Notes under the pieces: model-generated | Databases searched by the model: none | What the model was told of the DNA's origin: nothing | Seen by the model: only the letters and a program-made list of their open reading frames with translations | Assembly (NCBI GenBank): GCA_021808105.1 | Contig: JAKBCC010000026.1 | Span: forward strand, 1-38,129 | Origin: Planctomycetota bacterium | GTDB lineage: Bacteria; Planctomycetota; Phycisphaerae; WQYP01 | Length of the DNA: 38,129 bases | Direction: 5' to 3' | Made by a program: the position numbers and the translations under genes | In this document: positions 22,003-30,207 of the stretch, piece after piece | How positions within the stretch are numbered: the first letter of the stretch is position 1 | Layout of the letters: each line of letters opens with the position of its first letter

Positions 22003-23301
22003 CTACAGTTCCGGCGGTTCACCGGGACTTATCAGCGCCGGTCGACCCGTGGAATTCATCTCCGGCATTTCATCCTGATTCTCATGGTTTAGCCAAATAT
22101 GCAGAGCCTGGAAGATTATTTCAATTCCAATAGTCCCATCCATGGGGATATAAAGTCCGGCATCCGCGGGGCGGTATTTGTGGTAGGTCACCAGGGCCGC
22201 GACTTGCTCGATGGGAAAAGTTTCCCATATGATGCAGTGAGACACGCCCGGATTGCAGAGCTGCGTCCACATGAGCAGATGTTCATTTACTTGAGATTCC
22301 GGAACTTCCGGCAACTCCGCAACCCAGCCGGGGCCGGCCACAAATGGAGCGATCCATTGCCGGGTTTTGCCCCGCTGGAATATTAAATATTTCCATTTGT
22401 CCATATTATGAACTTGCGGCAGCTTTCCCCGATTTAATTTATCGGCGAGATCCAGTTTGCGTTTATACGTTGCCGCGAGGCGGAAATCCATGCGCGAGGC
22501 GGCTTGGCGCATCAAAGCCTCCTGTTGGTCACACCATTGGATTCGCGCGTCTGCGTCGTCGGCGAGAAAATGGCGGGCGGCGGTGGTTTGCCGCTGATAT
22601 TCCGTCATGGAAATCGTGCCGTCACACGGAGCGGGGCACCTTCCGAGTTCTTTGTACGTGCAGGCCGTACCATGCGGAGCTTGCCGGAGTATGTCGCGAT
22701 ACCGGCATAGATCAAATAAATCTTCAATGGATTCCATCAATTCCCGTGCGGCGCGCCGAGAAAGCAGAGGCCCCACACATACTGCCGGTGCGTTGCAAGG
22801 TGCGGTGGAAATTTGAAACTGCGGAACCTCCGCCGCTGGATCAAGCGTGATAAACCAGGCGGGTTTCCAGGCCAGCATGGCGGCGTAGCGGCTGGGAAAT
22901 AAAGACCGAACGCTACGGTAGTACCACCAGCTTGCGGCAAAGGCGCTGCCGACACAGCGGAAGCGAATGGTTTGCACAAATTCCGCATAATTGATGTGAT
23001 TTCTTTTAGACTCCGCTTCTCCGGCCATGCGATTTTGCAGAGCTTTGCGTAAATTGGCGGTAGTTGCCACGACGACCGGAACTCCCTCGGCAGAAAAGCA
23101 CACATAGACGGCGGGTTTTGCGGGAATTCCCGCAAAACCGCCCGGAGCGGATTTCCGCCGCAACGTCGTCGGCTCTTCCGTCTGATTACCAACCGGTGCC
23201 GGGCCTTCAGGCGGCACTTCAGTGACATTGCTGTTGAGCAGGTCGGCAATCGAAGCGGCCTCGGGCAAAAGATCAGCAATGCGTTCAATAATTTCGGGCA
23301 T
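22003..23301 (-). CDS. UvrC-like protein lacking the C-terminal nuclease
   Basis: The protein has 432 residues. The middle carries the UvrC cysteine motif CTYKELGRCPAPCDGTIS. It is followed by a UVR motif, MRQAASRMDFRLAATYKRKL, which contacts UvrB in the real nuclease subunit. The N-terminal region (about 60-105) occupies the GIY-YIG place but lacks the canonical tyrosines and arginine (AVYVCFSAEG, ANLRKAL). The RNase H-like and HhH domains of full UvrC (about 600 residues) are absent. It may be a regulator or a decoy of nucleotide excision repair, or act in another DNA process. It follows fabZ by 33 nt and precedes thiO by 82 nt, all on the minus strand. Confidence 0.8.
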   Translation of the reverse strand: MPEIIERIADLLPEAASIADLLNSNVTEVPPEGPAPVGNQTEEPTTLRRKSAPGGFAGIPAKPAVYVCFSAEGVPVVVATTANLRKALQNRMAGEAESKRNHINYAEFVQTIRFRCVGSAFAASWWYYRSVRSLFPSRYAAMLAWKPAWFITLDPAAEVPQFQISTAPCNAPAVCVGPLLSRRAARELMESIEDLFDLCRYRDILRQAPHGTACTYKELGRCPAPCDGTISMTEYQRQTTAARHFLADDADARIQWCDQQEALMRQAASRMDFRLAATYKRKLDLADKLNRGKLPQVHNMDKWKYLIFQRGKTRQWIAPFVAGPGWVAELPEVPESQVNEHLLMWTQLCNPGVSHCIIWETFPIEQVAALVTYHKYRPADAGLYIPMDGTIGIEIIFQALHIWLNHENQDEMPEMNSTGRPALISPGEPPEL

Positions 23302-23334
23302 TGATGCACCCTAAAATTGCCGAAAGGTGACGTT

Positions 23335-23808
23335 TTACACCGGCATGCCGGTTATCACAGCTTCAAAAACCAGCGCGCCATTGCAGATGCCCTGGCAGTT
23401 CGCGATGATCCTGCGGCGGGATATATCCGCCGCCTGAGCAATTAAGTACAGTGAACTCGGGGGCACGACGGTTCCGCGGAATCGCACGGTATCGGCTTTG
23501 ACAAACCCCATAAATTGTATTTCAGGGATGGTTTTGCGGGCCATAAATGAGCACAATTGAGCCGCCGCCTCCACCATCAGAACCCCGGGCATCAAGGGCC
23601 GCCCGGGAATATGGCCGCGTGCCCAGAACTCATTTTCCTGGACATGCTTAACACCCACCACGGTGGTACCCTCATAATCGATATGAATGATCGCCGAGAG
23701 CTGTTCCATCTCAAAGCGCTGGGGATTAATTTTGCGAATATCCTCCAGAGAGAACTCTTCTTTATGCAAATCAAGTTGGCTTAAATCGTAGAGAAATGAT
23801 GCAGCCAT
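23335..23808 (-). CDS. fabZ: 3-Hydroxyacyl-ACP dehydratase
   Basis: The product has 157 residues. Its sequence RGHIPGRPLMPGVLMVEAAAQ-like core, with H66 and E80, is the FabZ active site. It starts with an N-terminal extension LEDIRKINPQRFEME that contains the FabZ-typical 'PQR/PHR' element. It dehydrates 3-hydroxyacyl-ACP in fatty acid elongation. The start at 23808 is the first ATG of the conserved part and has AAGGAAA upstream at a long spacing; the longer frame to 23889 is unsupported. Compared with the two hotdog proteins at 11.3-12.4 kb it is the more canonical enzyme. Confidence 0.92.
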   Translation of the reverse strand: MAASFLYDLSQLDLHKEEFSLEDIRKINPQRFEMEQLSAIIHIDYEGTTVVGVKHVQENEFWARGHIPGRPLMPGVLMVEAAAQLCSFMARKTIPEIQFMGFVKADTVRFRGTVVPPSSLYLIAQAADISRRRIIANCQGICNGALVFEAVITGMPV

Positions 23809-23997
23809 GGGAGTAGAATTTCCTTTCTTATTGCAGTGGCAATGTCGATGCACCGGTCGGCGATGGAACGGTCCAATTCCATATCCCAAAATGGACCCGG
23901 CACTACGCGACCATGACCCGATGGGCTGATTTCCCGGACTACCAAGTCAGGTTCGCATGTACATAACGGATGTTATAGACGTGAGCGGCGTCGGCAG

Positions 23998-24023
23998 CAA
24001 GTACAGAGCACAAGTACAGAGCA
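23998..24023 (+). repeat. Perfect 13-bp tandem repeat upstream of the riboswitch
   Basis: CAAGTACAGAGCA occurs twice back to back (23998-24010, 24011-24023), directly before a candidate -35 box at 24027. Its position suits an operator for a DNA-binding regulator, which would add a second control to the riboswitch. It could also be a chance slippage duplication. Confidence 0.6.
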
Positions 24024-24026
24024 TTG

Positions 24027-24054
24027 TTGCAAAGAATTTGAAAGGTGGTAAAGT
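24027..24054 (+). promoter_or_regulatory. Candidate promoter of the riboswitch transcript
   Basis: TTGCAA (24027-24032) and TAAAGT (24049-24054) are separated by 16 bp. Transcription would begin near 24061, at the 5' edge of the aptamer. The match to a sigma-70 consensus is moderate. Confidence 0.4.
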
Positions 24055-24059
24055 GCAGC

Positions 24060-24275
24060 CTGACAGGTGTTCGCCGGTGTAGGCGAATGAAAAGGGAAGG
24101 CGGTTAAATTCCGCCGCGGACGCGCCGCTGTAAAGGGCAGTATTCGCGTAAGATCACTGGAAATAGTTCAACCGGCGCTCGCCGGGATATGCGGACTGAT
24201 TCAACATGCCGCATGAACACATTATTCCGGGAAGATGCTTACGCCCCCAAATGCCCTAAGCCAGAAGACCTGCCT
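24060..24275 (+). promoter_or_regulatory. Cobalamin (B12) riboswitch
   Basis: The conserved aptamer parts occur in order. AGGTG (24065) can pair with ACCT near the 3' end. The core AAGGGAA is at 24092-24098, followed by the hairpin GGCGG-TTAAATT-CCGCC (24099-24115), then GCGGACGCGCCGCTGTAA. The 3' B12 box AAGCCAGAAGACCTGCC is at 24258-24274 and differs from the consensus by one base. A further GC-rich hairpin at 24287-24315 may form the partner loop. The first plausible gene is 258 nt downstream, a PEP-CTERM gene coupled to a pseudopilin gene. Confidence 0.93.
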
Positions 24276-24532
24276 GTTGATTTTATGCCGGTCCTCGCGA
24301 GATGGGACACCGGGCGTTGTATGTACAGGTTTGAATTCATGAGCTTGGTTCCATGGCAGACGTTGTTGCGTCTATAAGGCTATTTCCCCGCAATGGAGCG
24401 GAGAGTTTGCCGGCCGTGGACCGAGAATAAATTCAGAATTTGCATCCGTCAACACCGGTATTCCTGGGTCACGGTATTACGCTTTTGTTTCGACTTTCCG
24501 GGTCGCGCCGTGCAAGTCAGAGAGGTTTTCCT

Positions 24533-25531
24533 ATGAAGGGTTTTATTTTCACAACAGGGGTTCTATTGTCTGCGGGGGTAGGCCTGTTAAACTCCCCAAC
24601 GGTCCACGCAAGTGCGGTTCCGGATACCGCCTCCTCGATATTCAATTACAATTCCGGCAATTTAAGTGGCTCATTGCCCAACGACTTTACAAGTTCTTCC
24701 AATAATGACACGAACACCGCTGATGCAAGCGGCGCGTTGGGAGCGCTGACCACAACTTCCGGCGGATACGGTTACAACGTTTTTGCCAGCCAGTATAACG
24801 CGAGTCAACTCGCGTTCGTCGGCGGCGGCGGTACGATCAGCCTTGTACTCAAGACGCCGGTTGCCGGTAACGGGTACCTTGGCATTTTTACCAGTGCGGC
24901 ATTTAATTTAGGCAATCCATCAGCAGGCGGCGCGCAACCGCAAGCCGGCCCCTACACCGCTAAAACATCGCCTTCGATATCCGAATATTCTTCGCTTTCC
25001 CAAGCCAACATCTCCGTCGGATATCAACCGACCGGCGGGAATACAGTTCCCGCGCTAACCAGTCTGGCGGGCGGTGCCACAATTTCACTGGATGTCCCAT
25101 CTAACTACTACACGGACACCCCCTTGTCCGTGGCGTCCGCCGGCGGCTATGTAATTGTCGGCAATGGAACGACTATCGCCGACCAGTCCATTCCATATTA
25201 TTTCGCTCCCAGCTCTGCGGAAATGGCCGCCGGCGAATTCGACTCGTTGCGCCCGCTGGCCAATGAGGACTCGACGGCGATTGAAAAGAGTTTCAACGAC
25301 GGAGCCGGCGGAACATGGATTCCCTTGGACGGCAGCTCCTCCAGCCTTGTAAATTTTATCCAGTTCTCAGTTCCGTCCGGCAACGCTTTGATTCTTGATT
25401 CGGTCTCGGCCGTATCAGTTGTACCAGAACCTACGCCACTGATGATATTTCTTTTCGGGGTCGCGATGTTGCCACTGGTGCGCCGTCGCCGTTGTAACCG
25501 CGCGTGCTTGCCGACGGAGGATACCCGATGA
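24533..25531 (+). CDS. PEP-CTERM surface protein under the cobalamin riboswitch
   Basis: The 332-residue protein has a signal peptide (residues 1-26, FTTGVLLSAGVGLLNSPTVHAS), a low-complexity Ser/Asn/Gly-rich body with beta-rich repeats, and a C-terminal sorting signal: VPEPTPLMIFLFGVAMLPLVRRRRC. This combines VPEP, a transmembrane helix and a basic tail, as processed by exosortase. AGAGG precedes ATG 24533. The body resembles no enzyme that I recognise. The only recognisable control in front is the cobalamin riboswitch, and no other gene intervenes. The stop overlaps the next ATG by 4 nt. A role in cobalamin capture at the cell surface is a hypothesis. Confidence 0.88.
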   Translation: MKGFIFTTGVLLSAGVGLLNSPTVHASAVPDTASSIFNYNSGNLSGSLPNDFTSSSNNDTNTADASGALGALTTTSGGYGYNVFASQYNASQLAFVGGGGTISLVLKTPVAGNGYLGIFTSAAFNLGNPSAGGAQPQAGPYTAKTSPSISEYSSLSQANISVGYQPTGGNTVPALTSLAGGATISLDVPSNYYTDTPLSVASAGGYVIVGNGTTIADQSIPYYFAPSSAEMAAGEFDSLRPLANEDSTAIEKSFNDGAGGTWIPLDGSSSSLVNFIQFSVPSGNALILDSVSAVSVVPEPTPLMIFLFGVAMLPLVRRRRCNRACLPTEDTR

Positions 25532-26274
25532 AGCGCAAGGGCTTTTCCCTGCTGGAACTGCTGATAGTCATGGCCATCATCGCGGTACTGATCGCTGTAT
25601 TGTTGCCCGCTCTGGCGATGGCCCAGCAAACCGCGCAAAGCACAATTTGCCTGAACAATCTCCGCCAGCTTGGCCTCATGGCCGATGTATACACCTCGGA
25701 GAATAAAGGCTATTACCCGCCGGCTTATTACGGTAGCGGCAATGTGTTGAACTGGGCGTTTAATGTTCAGACCGGCAAGGATGCACCGGGGATTTTATGG
25801 ATGGGCCAGACCACCAGTCTGGAGGTCATGGTCTGCCCGGCGGTAAGTCAAACTCCCGCCGCGGGCCAGATTTGCCTGGGATACAACTACAATACCAGTT
25901 ACATCGGCCACGGGGCCTTGGAAGATCCCGGAGGAAAGATGATGCCGCCGGCAGCAGTTACGGCAGTGTCTACCCCGGCTTTGTGCGCTTTATTTGGCGA
26001 TGGTGGATACTACAATGGAATCAACTATTTTATGCGTTCACCCGTACGATTGACCCCGGTCCCACCGGGTGCCGATTTCGTCAGCGACGCCGAGCGTGCC
26101 GCGGGCACACAGGCATTCCGGCATCTTGGGGGGACCAATGTTGTCTACTGCGACGGCCATGCCGCGACGCAATTTGATCGGTTTACCGTGACCCAGCCCA
26201 CCGCTATTCCCGTAGGTGCCGGCACGGGATTTTTGTCCGCCGGTAATTCGGCGTATCAAACCAATCCGCCATGA
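25528..26274 (+). CDS. Prepilin-type protein with H-X9-DG motif, coupled to the PEP-CTERM gene
   Basis: The 248-residue protein begins with a type IV prepilin-like leader: MKRKG followed by FSLLELLIVMAIIAVLIAVLLPAL, with Gly at -1, Phe at +1 and Glu at +5. The body has CLNNLRQLGLMADVYTSENKGYYPP, typical of the planctomycete pseudopilin family. Near residue 205 it has FRHLGGTNVVYCDGHA, which is exactly H, nine residues, DG. Such proteins are numerous in planctomycetes and of unknown role. GGAGG precedes the ATG, which overlaps the upstream stop in ATGA fashion, so both genes share the riboswitch transcript. A terminator follows. Confidence 0.93.
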   Translation: MKRKGFSLLELLIVMAIIAVLIAVLLPALAMAQQTAQSTICLNNLRQLGLMADVYTSENKGYYPPAYYGSGNVLNWAFNVQTGKDAPGILWMGQTTSLEVMVCPAVSQTPAAGQICLGYNYNTSYIGHGALEDPGGKMMPPAAVTAVSTPALCALFGDGGYYNGINYFMRSPVRLTPVPPGADFVSDAERAAGTQAFRHLGGTNVVYCDGHAATQFDRFTVTQPTAIPVGAGTGFLSAGNSAYQTNPP

Positions 26275-26282
26275 CCGGCACC

Positions 26283-26308
26283 AGCGCGTTGCGCTTTCTT
26301 TTTTTTCT
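26283..26308 (+). terminator. Intrinsic terminator of the riboswitch operon
   Basis: AGCGC, a GTT loop and GCGCT (26283-26295) run into a stretch of T interrupted by one C (TTTCTTTTTTTT). It lies 9 nt after the pseudopilin stop codon, so the operon probably ends after two genes. Confidence 0.75.
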
Positions 26309-26331
26309 GTCATACGGTATTGGTATGTATT

Positions 26332-26772
26332 ATGGTTGAACGACTGGCAATAAAAGTGAAGCATTGGCTGGATCCCATCGCACAGGAGCGGCTGGAAGAT
26401 ATGGGCTTTTTTCGGGAAGGTCCCAGAAACGGCTCCTGGACGTGCTATTGCGATGCCTCGGAAGTACAGCGGGTGTCCCATTGGCTTAAAGAGCGGCAAG
26501 TGAGCTTTGAAATTCGACCGGCGGATGGCGTGGGTGAATTGACAAAATACTCCCGCCTTAGCGACCTGCTGGTGGACAAAAGCGGCGGCGGCCCCACGCA
26601 TTGCGCATTATGCGGCGCGCAGAATGTATTTTGCCGGCAGTGGGTGCAGGGAGATGACGCCGATAACACAGATTATCCTTCTCCGATTCGCTTTTATATG
26701 TGCGGAAAATGCGTTCGCACACGCATGCAGTCGCACCCGCTAGTAGACGCCCCCGCGGATGATGCACTTTAA
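26332..26772 (+). CDS. Small zinc-ribbon-like hypothetical protein
   Basis: The 146-residue soluble protein has two CxxC pairs, CALC and CGKC, about 40 residues apart in the C-terminal half, the layout of a zinc ribbon. The N-terminal half is charged and helical. ATG 26332 has no strong ribosome binding site. The gene lies after a terminator and so is independent of the riboswitch operon. I do not recognise the family. Confidence 0.6.
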   Translation: MVERLAIKVKHWLDPIAQERLEDMGFFREGPRNGSWTCYCDASEVQRVSHWLKERQVSFEIRPADGVGELTKYSRLSDLLVDKSGGGPTHCALCGAQNVFCRQWVQGDDADNTDYPSPIRFYMCGKCVRTRMQSHPLVDAPADDAL

Positions 26773-26835
26773 TTGGCGCGACTTCGGGCGTGCTGGTGTG
26801 ATACGTCCTGCGTGCTACGTCGCATAACTAAATTT

Positions 26836-26865
26836 TTGAGAAATTATTGCGCCTTGGTTTATAAT
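26836..26865 (+). promoter_or_regulatory. Candidate promoter of the phosphorylase-like gene
   Basis: TTGAGA (26836-26841) and a perfect TATAAT (26860-26865) are 18 bp apart. The start point would lie about 26872, only 14 nt before the ATG at 26886. Confidence 0.5.
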
Positions 26866-26885
26866 TCTGTCCGATAGTACTTTCG

Positions 26886-27620
26886 ATGAATACGCAGACT
26901 CAAACAATTTGTGATTCGAAAGTGTTGCTGATGTTCGCGGCCTTAAAACCTGAAACAGAAGCTGTACAATCCGCCGTAGACCGCTGGACGCATGATTGCC
27001 CGTCCGTGGCGCGAGCGGAATCGTATGATACCATTAAGGTTGAGAGCATCGGAATGCGCGGGACCCGTCTGCGGGAAATTCTGCCCCGTTACGCGCATCA
27101 GCGGGTGGCCGGGGTTATTGTCGCCGGAGTGGCCGGGGGCTTGGCACCTGAACTGGCCGTTGGTGATCTGGTCATTGATACAAATTCGACCGATGCGGAG
27201 CGTGTGGCGGAGTTCATGAACGCCATGTCCAGCCAGCGCCGCGTTCGCGTCGGAGCGATTCATACCGCCAAGGAACTGGTCGGATCAGCGACAGCAAAAA
27301 AGCAGCTTTACAAAGAAACCAATGCCATTGCCGTCGACATGGAGAACGCCTATACCCGCCAATTGGCGGAGCGGCGAAAGGTGCCATGGCTGGGGATTCG
27401 GGCCATAAGTGATACCGCGTTTGAAAATATTTCTTCAAAAGTAATCCATTTTGTGGATGGATCGGGTACCGTGCGGCCATGGGATCTGACCTTGAGCCTG
27501 GCCAGAAAGCCCATGCTTATACCGCAACTGATTCGCCTGGGGCGAAATACGCAGTCCGCAACCCGGCATCTGTCGGAGGCTATCGGAGCGGTTATCCGCA
27601 GCGGCTGGCCATTCCAATAA
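26886..27620 (+). CDS. Nucleoside phosphorylase/MTAN-superfamily protein
   Basis: The protein has 244 residues. It contains VIVAGVAGGLAPELAVGDLVID, the superfamily's central GxAGGL-type motif, and AIAVDMENAYTRQLAERRKVPWLGIRAISDTA, the substrate-binding VDMEx(A/N) motif with the late catalytic aspartate. These fit the purine nucleoside phosphorylase and MTA/SAH nucleosidase fold. Closest by memory are hopanoid-associated phosphorylases (HpnG), but no hopanoid gene is near, so the substrate is open. The gene converges with the DUF4159 gene after 6 nt. Confidence 0.85.
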   Translation: MNTQTQTICDSKVLLMFAALKPETEAVQSAVDRWTHDCPSVARAESYDTIKVESIGMRGTRLREILPRYAHQRVAGVIVAGVAGGLAPELAVGDLVIDTNSTDAERVAEFMNAMSSQRRVRVGAIHTAKELVGSATAKKQLYKETNAIAVDMENAYTRQLAERRKVPWLGIRAISDTAFENISSKVIHFVDGSGTVRPWDLTLSLARKPMLIPQLIRLGRNTQSATRHLSEAIGAVIRSGWPFQ

Positions 27621-27626
27621 AACCAT

Positions 27627-29963
27627 TTAGGGGGCGTGCTTCACGGCATATTCCAGAACATTGTTAGCAAGCGCAACCGCTGATCTGGGCGTATAGCCCG
27701 AGATTCCCCAGGTTTTTATGCCCAGAATTCCGGATGTAACATCATCGGGAGAAAAGACCAGCACCCATCTTCCAGCATGTTTGATGCCCAGAAATTCCGG
27801 TTTATCTTTAGCGCCATAGACATCGATGTAATAGCGGCGGTAACGCACGTGTTTAATATCCGTTCCACCCGGCATGGTGCCACGATAAATCGAGCAGTTT
27901 TGCGGCAATTTACTTAGCACAGATTTCGGATACAACTTGAGCGCCAACGATGAGAAGGCGTCGGTAAATTGCTGATGACCTCCTGCCGCGTCGCCAAACA
28001 GCATACCTCCCTGATTCAGATATTTCCGCAGGGCTGCAATCTGGGCGGCGGTAAAAGCAACTTTTCCCGTTCCTGTCATGTCCAAGAGTGGCGTTCTGCG
28101 AATGTTGAGTTGGTCGAGGCTGACGGTGGAAATATTGATTTGGGTTTGCGCATTTGCACGGGCCAATAATGCCATCCGCGGCCACGCCCCCGGTTCGGGA
28201 TTCCAATTACCGTTATATTTCAACCGCCCCACCGCAAGCGTGCGGGCGGGCGCAGTTGTCACGGTTGGTAGTATCGGTGAATGCAATCGGTCCGCAAGGT
28301 AGCCCTTGCCGGTGGCGTATAAATACAGGTTCATCGGAAATTCCCAGAATTTCTTTTGGGCAAAAGCCCGGCGTTCCCAGACGGCTCCGATGTCGCCGGG
28401 ACTGATGATCCACACATCCCGCACACCGTTGGAAATAGCGAGCATATTAAAATACATGTGATACCACGGCTGCATGGTCAACAACATGCTTTTGGCGGTC
28501 AGACGATGAAAAGTATATTTATTGTCCATGACTTCCCGACCATATTTCAGCATGGCTCTCTGGAATTTCAGCGAGGCACCATCCGGGGAACAAAATACCA
28601 TTCCGCCGGCATCGATATAGGCCCGCAACTCGGCAAGCTGCTGCGAACTGAATTTGGGATCGGTATGTCCCGTAATGATCAGAATTGGAGAAGTAAGCCA
28701 GCTACTTACCGGCGATTGGAAATTCACCACTTGCCAATTCAGTGGCGTTTCAGAGTTCGTGCTGATCCAGGAAGTGACATTGGCAACATCGCGTTGTCGG
28801 ATGTTCCATTGGCCGTAGAAGCTCTTGTTATATTGCAGCTTGTTCATGAACACCGGATTTAGGCCGCGATCCAGGATCAGCAGTGCATACGCTGTTGCGA
28901 TAACAGAGGCGAAGCTGTTATGCGGAGGGGAAATTTTTGGATTGGGATTGAAGTATGTGACAAAATCAGCGGACCAGGAGCCGTCGGAATTCTGCGTAGC
29001 CAGAAGGGTTTTCACATAATCATGGTACCAGTTATGGCCGCCGAAATATTGCAGGCCCGAGGCCAGACCCACGCGTTCATAACAATACATGGCATATTGG
29101 TTCGTGGTTCCTGGATTAAAATTTTTGTTGATCCAGTGCAGTCCCGCCAGAATATTGCGATCCACAACAGGATGAATTCCAACATGTTGCGCCCCGACAA
29201 ATTCATCACTGATCAGCAGGCTTGCCACGCCCGCGGGAGTAAAAGTCTCCATGCGACCCGGTAATTGGGCGGTAATAGAAGGCGTTCGCGTCTGCCCCAG
29301 ATAACCCCACGATCCATTAATAAATTGCCCGCGCCGCCAATGCGACGCAGATTCAAGCCAATAGCGGGCGGGAATGGGCAGCCCGGTGTGCGCTGCAGCC
29401 CACATACCCAGCACCGCATATTGTGTATTGGAGTTATCACACCAGTCAGATTCCCCGGTGGGAAAGCGCTTGGCATACGCCGGTGTGCCCCAGGCATAGG
29501 CGTACCCACCGCCTCGGTGCATGCTGCGAAACAGATAATTGGCGTCCCAACGTAGTGTCGCGTTGTAGGTCTTTCGCCGTGGTAATAAGGCCAGTGCATT
29601 AGCCTGAAATGATGCGGCGTAAGTTGTATTGTTCCGATGTGATACCAGAAATGCAATGGACTGTTTCATCGGAGATTTGAAAATATACAGTCGTTCAAGC
29701 TTTAAACTCTGCTCAACATCCAGCAAAGACTCTACCACCAACGCCGTTTCTCCCAGATATTCCTGCGAACCGGACCGTGTCCCCTGTTCCCAGAATGTTT
29801 TGGGATTTCGCTGGGAGAGCAGGTAATCAACACCGCGCTTAATCGCTGAAATCACTCGGGAACTCGACCCATCGGTATCCGCCCGGGCGATCCGCGCCGG
29901 AATGTTCGCGGCAACACACACGACGACAAACACCCATGCAAACTTACGTAGAGTGGAAAGCAT
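27627..29963 (-). CDS. Exported protein with terpene-cyclase-like repeats and DUF4159-like C-terminus
   Basis: The 778-residue protein has a signal peptide (residues 1-29, FVVVCVAANIPARIARA). Residues 40-345 carry alpha-toroid segments like prenyltransferase or squalene cyclase repeats (VDYLLSQRNP, NSNTQYAVLGMWAA, FINGSWGYLGQ, NSDGSWSADF). The C-terminal region has two copies of a DUF4159-like pattern: LAELRAYIDAGGMVFCSPDG near residue 450 and IAALRKYLNQGGMLFGDAAGG near 640, each followed by a LYPKS or HRL segment. AGGAG stands 9 nt before the ATG. Such proteins are common near MoxR and DUF58 genes in planctomycetes. It is divergent from smc, with 244 nt between them. Confidence 0.85.
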   Translation of the reverse strand: MLSTLRKFAWVFVVVCVAANIPARIARADTDGSSSRVISAIKRGVDYLLSQRNPKTFWEQGTRSGSQEYLGETALVVESLLDVEQSLKLERLYIFKSPMKQSIAFLVSHRNNTTYAASFQANALALLPRRKTYNATLRWDANYLFRSMHRGGGYAYAWGTPAYAKRFPTGESDWCDNSNTQYAVLGMWAAAHTGLPIPARYWLESASHWRRGQFINGSWGYLGQTRTPSITAQLPGRMETFTPAGVASLLISDEFVGAQHVGIHPVVDRNILAGLHWINKNFNPGTTNQYAMYCYERVGLASGLQYFGGHNWYHDYVKTLLATQNSDGSWSADFVTYFNPNPKISPPHNSFASVIATAYALLILDRGLNPVFMNKLQYNKSFYGQWNIRQRDVANVTSWISTNSETPLNWQVVNFQSPVSSWLTSPILIITGHTDPKFSSQQLAELRAYIDAGGMVFCSPDGASLKFQRAMLKYGREVMDNKYTFHRLTAKSMLLTMQPWYHMYFNMLAISNGVRDVWIISPGDIGAVWERRAFAQKKFWEFPMNLYLYATGKGYLADRLHSPILPTVTTAPARTLAVGRLKYNGNWNPEPGAWPRMALLARANAQTQINISTVSLDQLNIRRTPLLDMTGTGKVAFTAAQIAALRKYLNQGGMLFGDAAGGHQQFTDAFSSLALKLYPKSVLSKLPQNCSIYRGTMPGGTDIKHVRYRRYYIDVYGAKDKPEFLGIKHAGRWVLVFSPDDVTSGILGIKTWGISGYTPRSAVALANNVLEYAVKHAP

Positions 29964-30086
29964 ATTTTGGTAACTCCTGAATGCTTCTCCGGCAGCGCCA
30001 CGGCGGGTTGTTCGGCGGGAGACTACCTCCGATTCTAACCGAAACGCCCGGCCTCCTGCCAGTCATGCTGAATCGCATCAGTCATT

Positions 30087-30113
30087 TTGCCAATTCGCCA
30101 TATACGGTATACT
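30087..30113 (+). promoter_or_regulatory. Weak candidate promoter for smc
   Basis: TTGCCA (30087-30092) and TATACT (30108-30113) are 15 bp apart in the divergent region before smc. The spacing is short, so the call is weak. Confidence 0.3.
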
Positions 30114-30207
30114 GGTGCACTAATGACACTACTGCTGGTGTGCTATGACGGATTGCGCGTCAGCCACGCAGGAAAGTGCTTGTGCAAGACACGGAGGTCC
30201 GGCTGCC

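Noticed and set aside
24189..24377. 62-codon open frame after the riboswitch core
   Set aside because: It overlaps the aptamer and B12 box, has no ribosome binding site, and its sequence is explained by the RNA.
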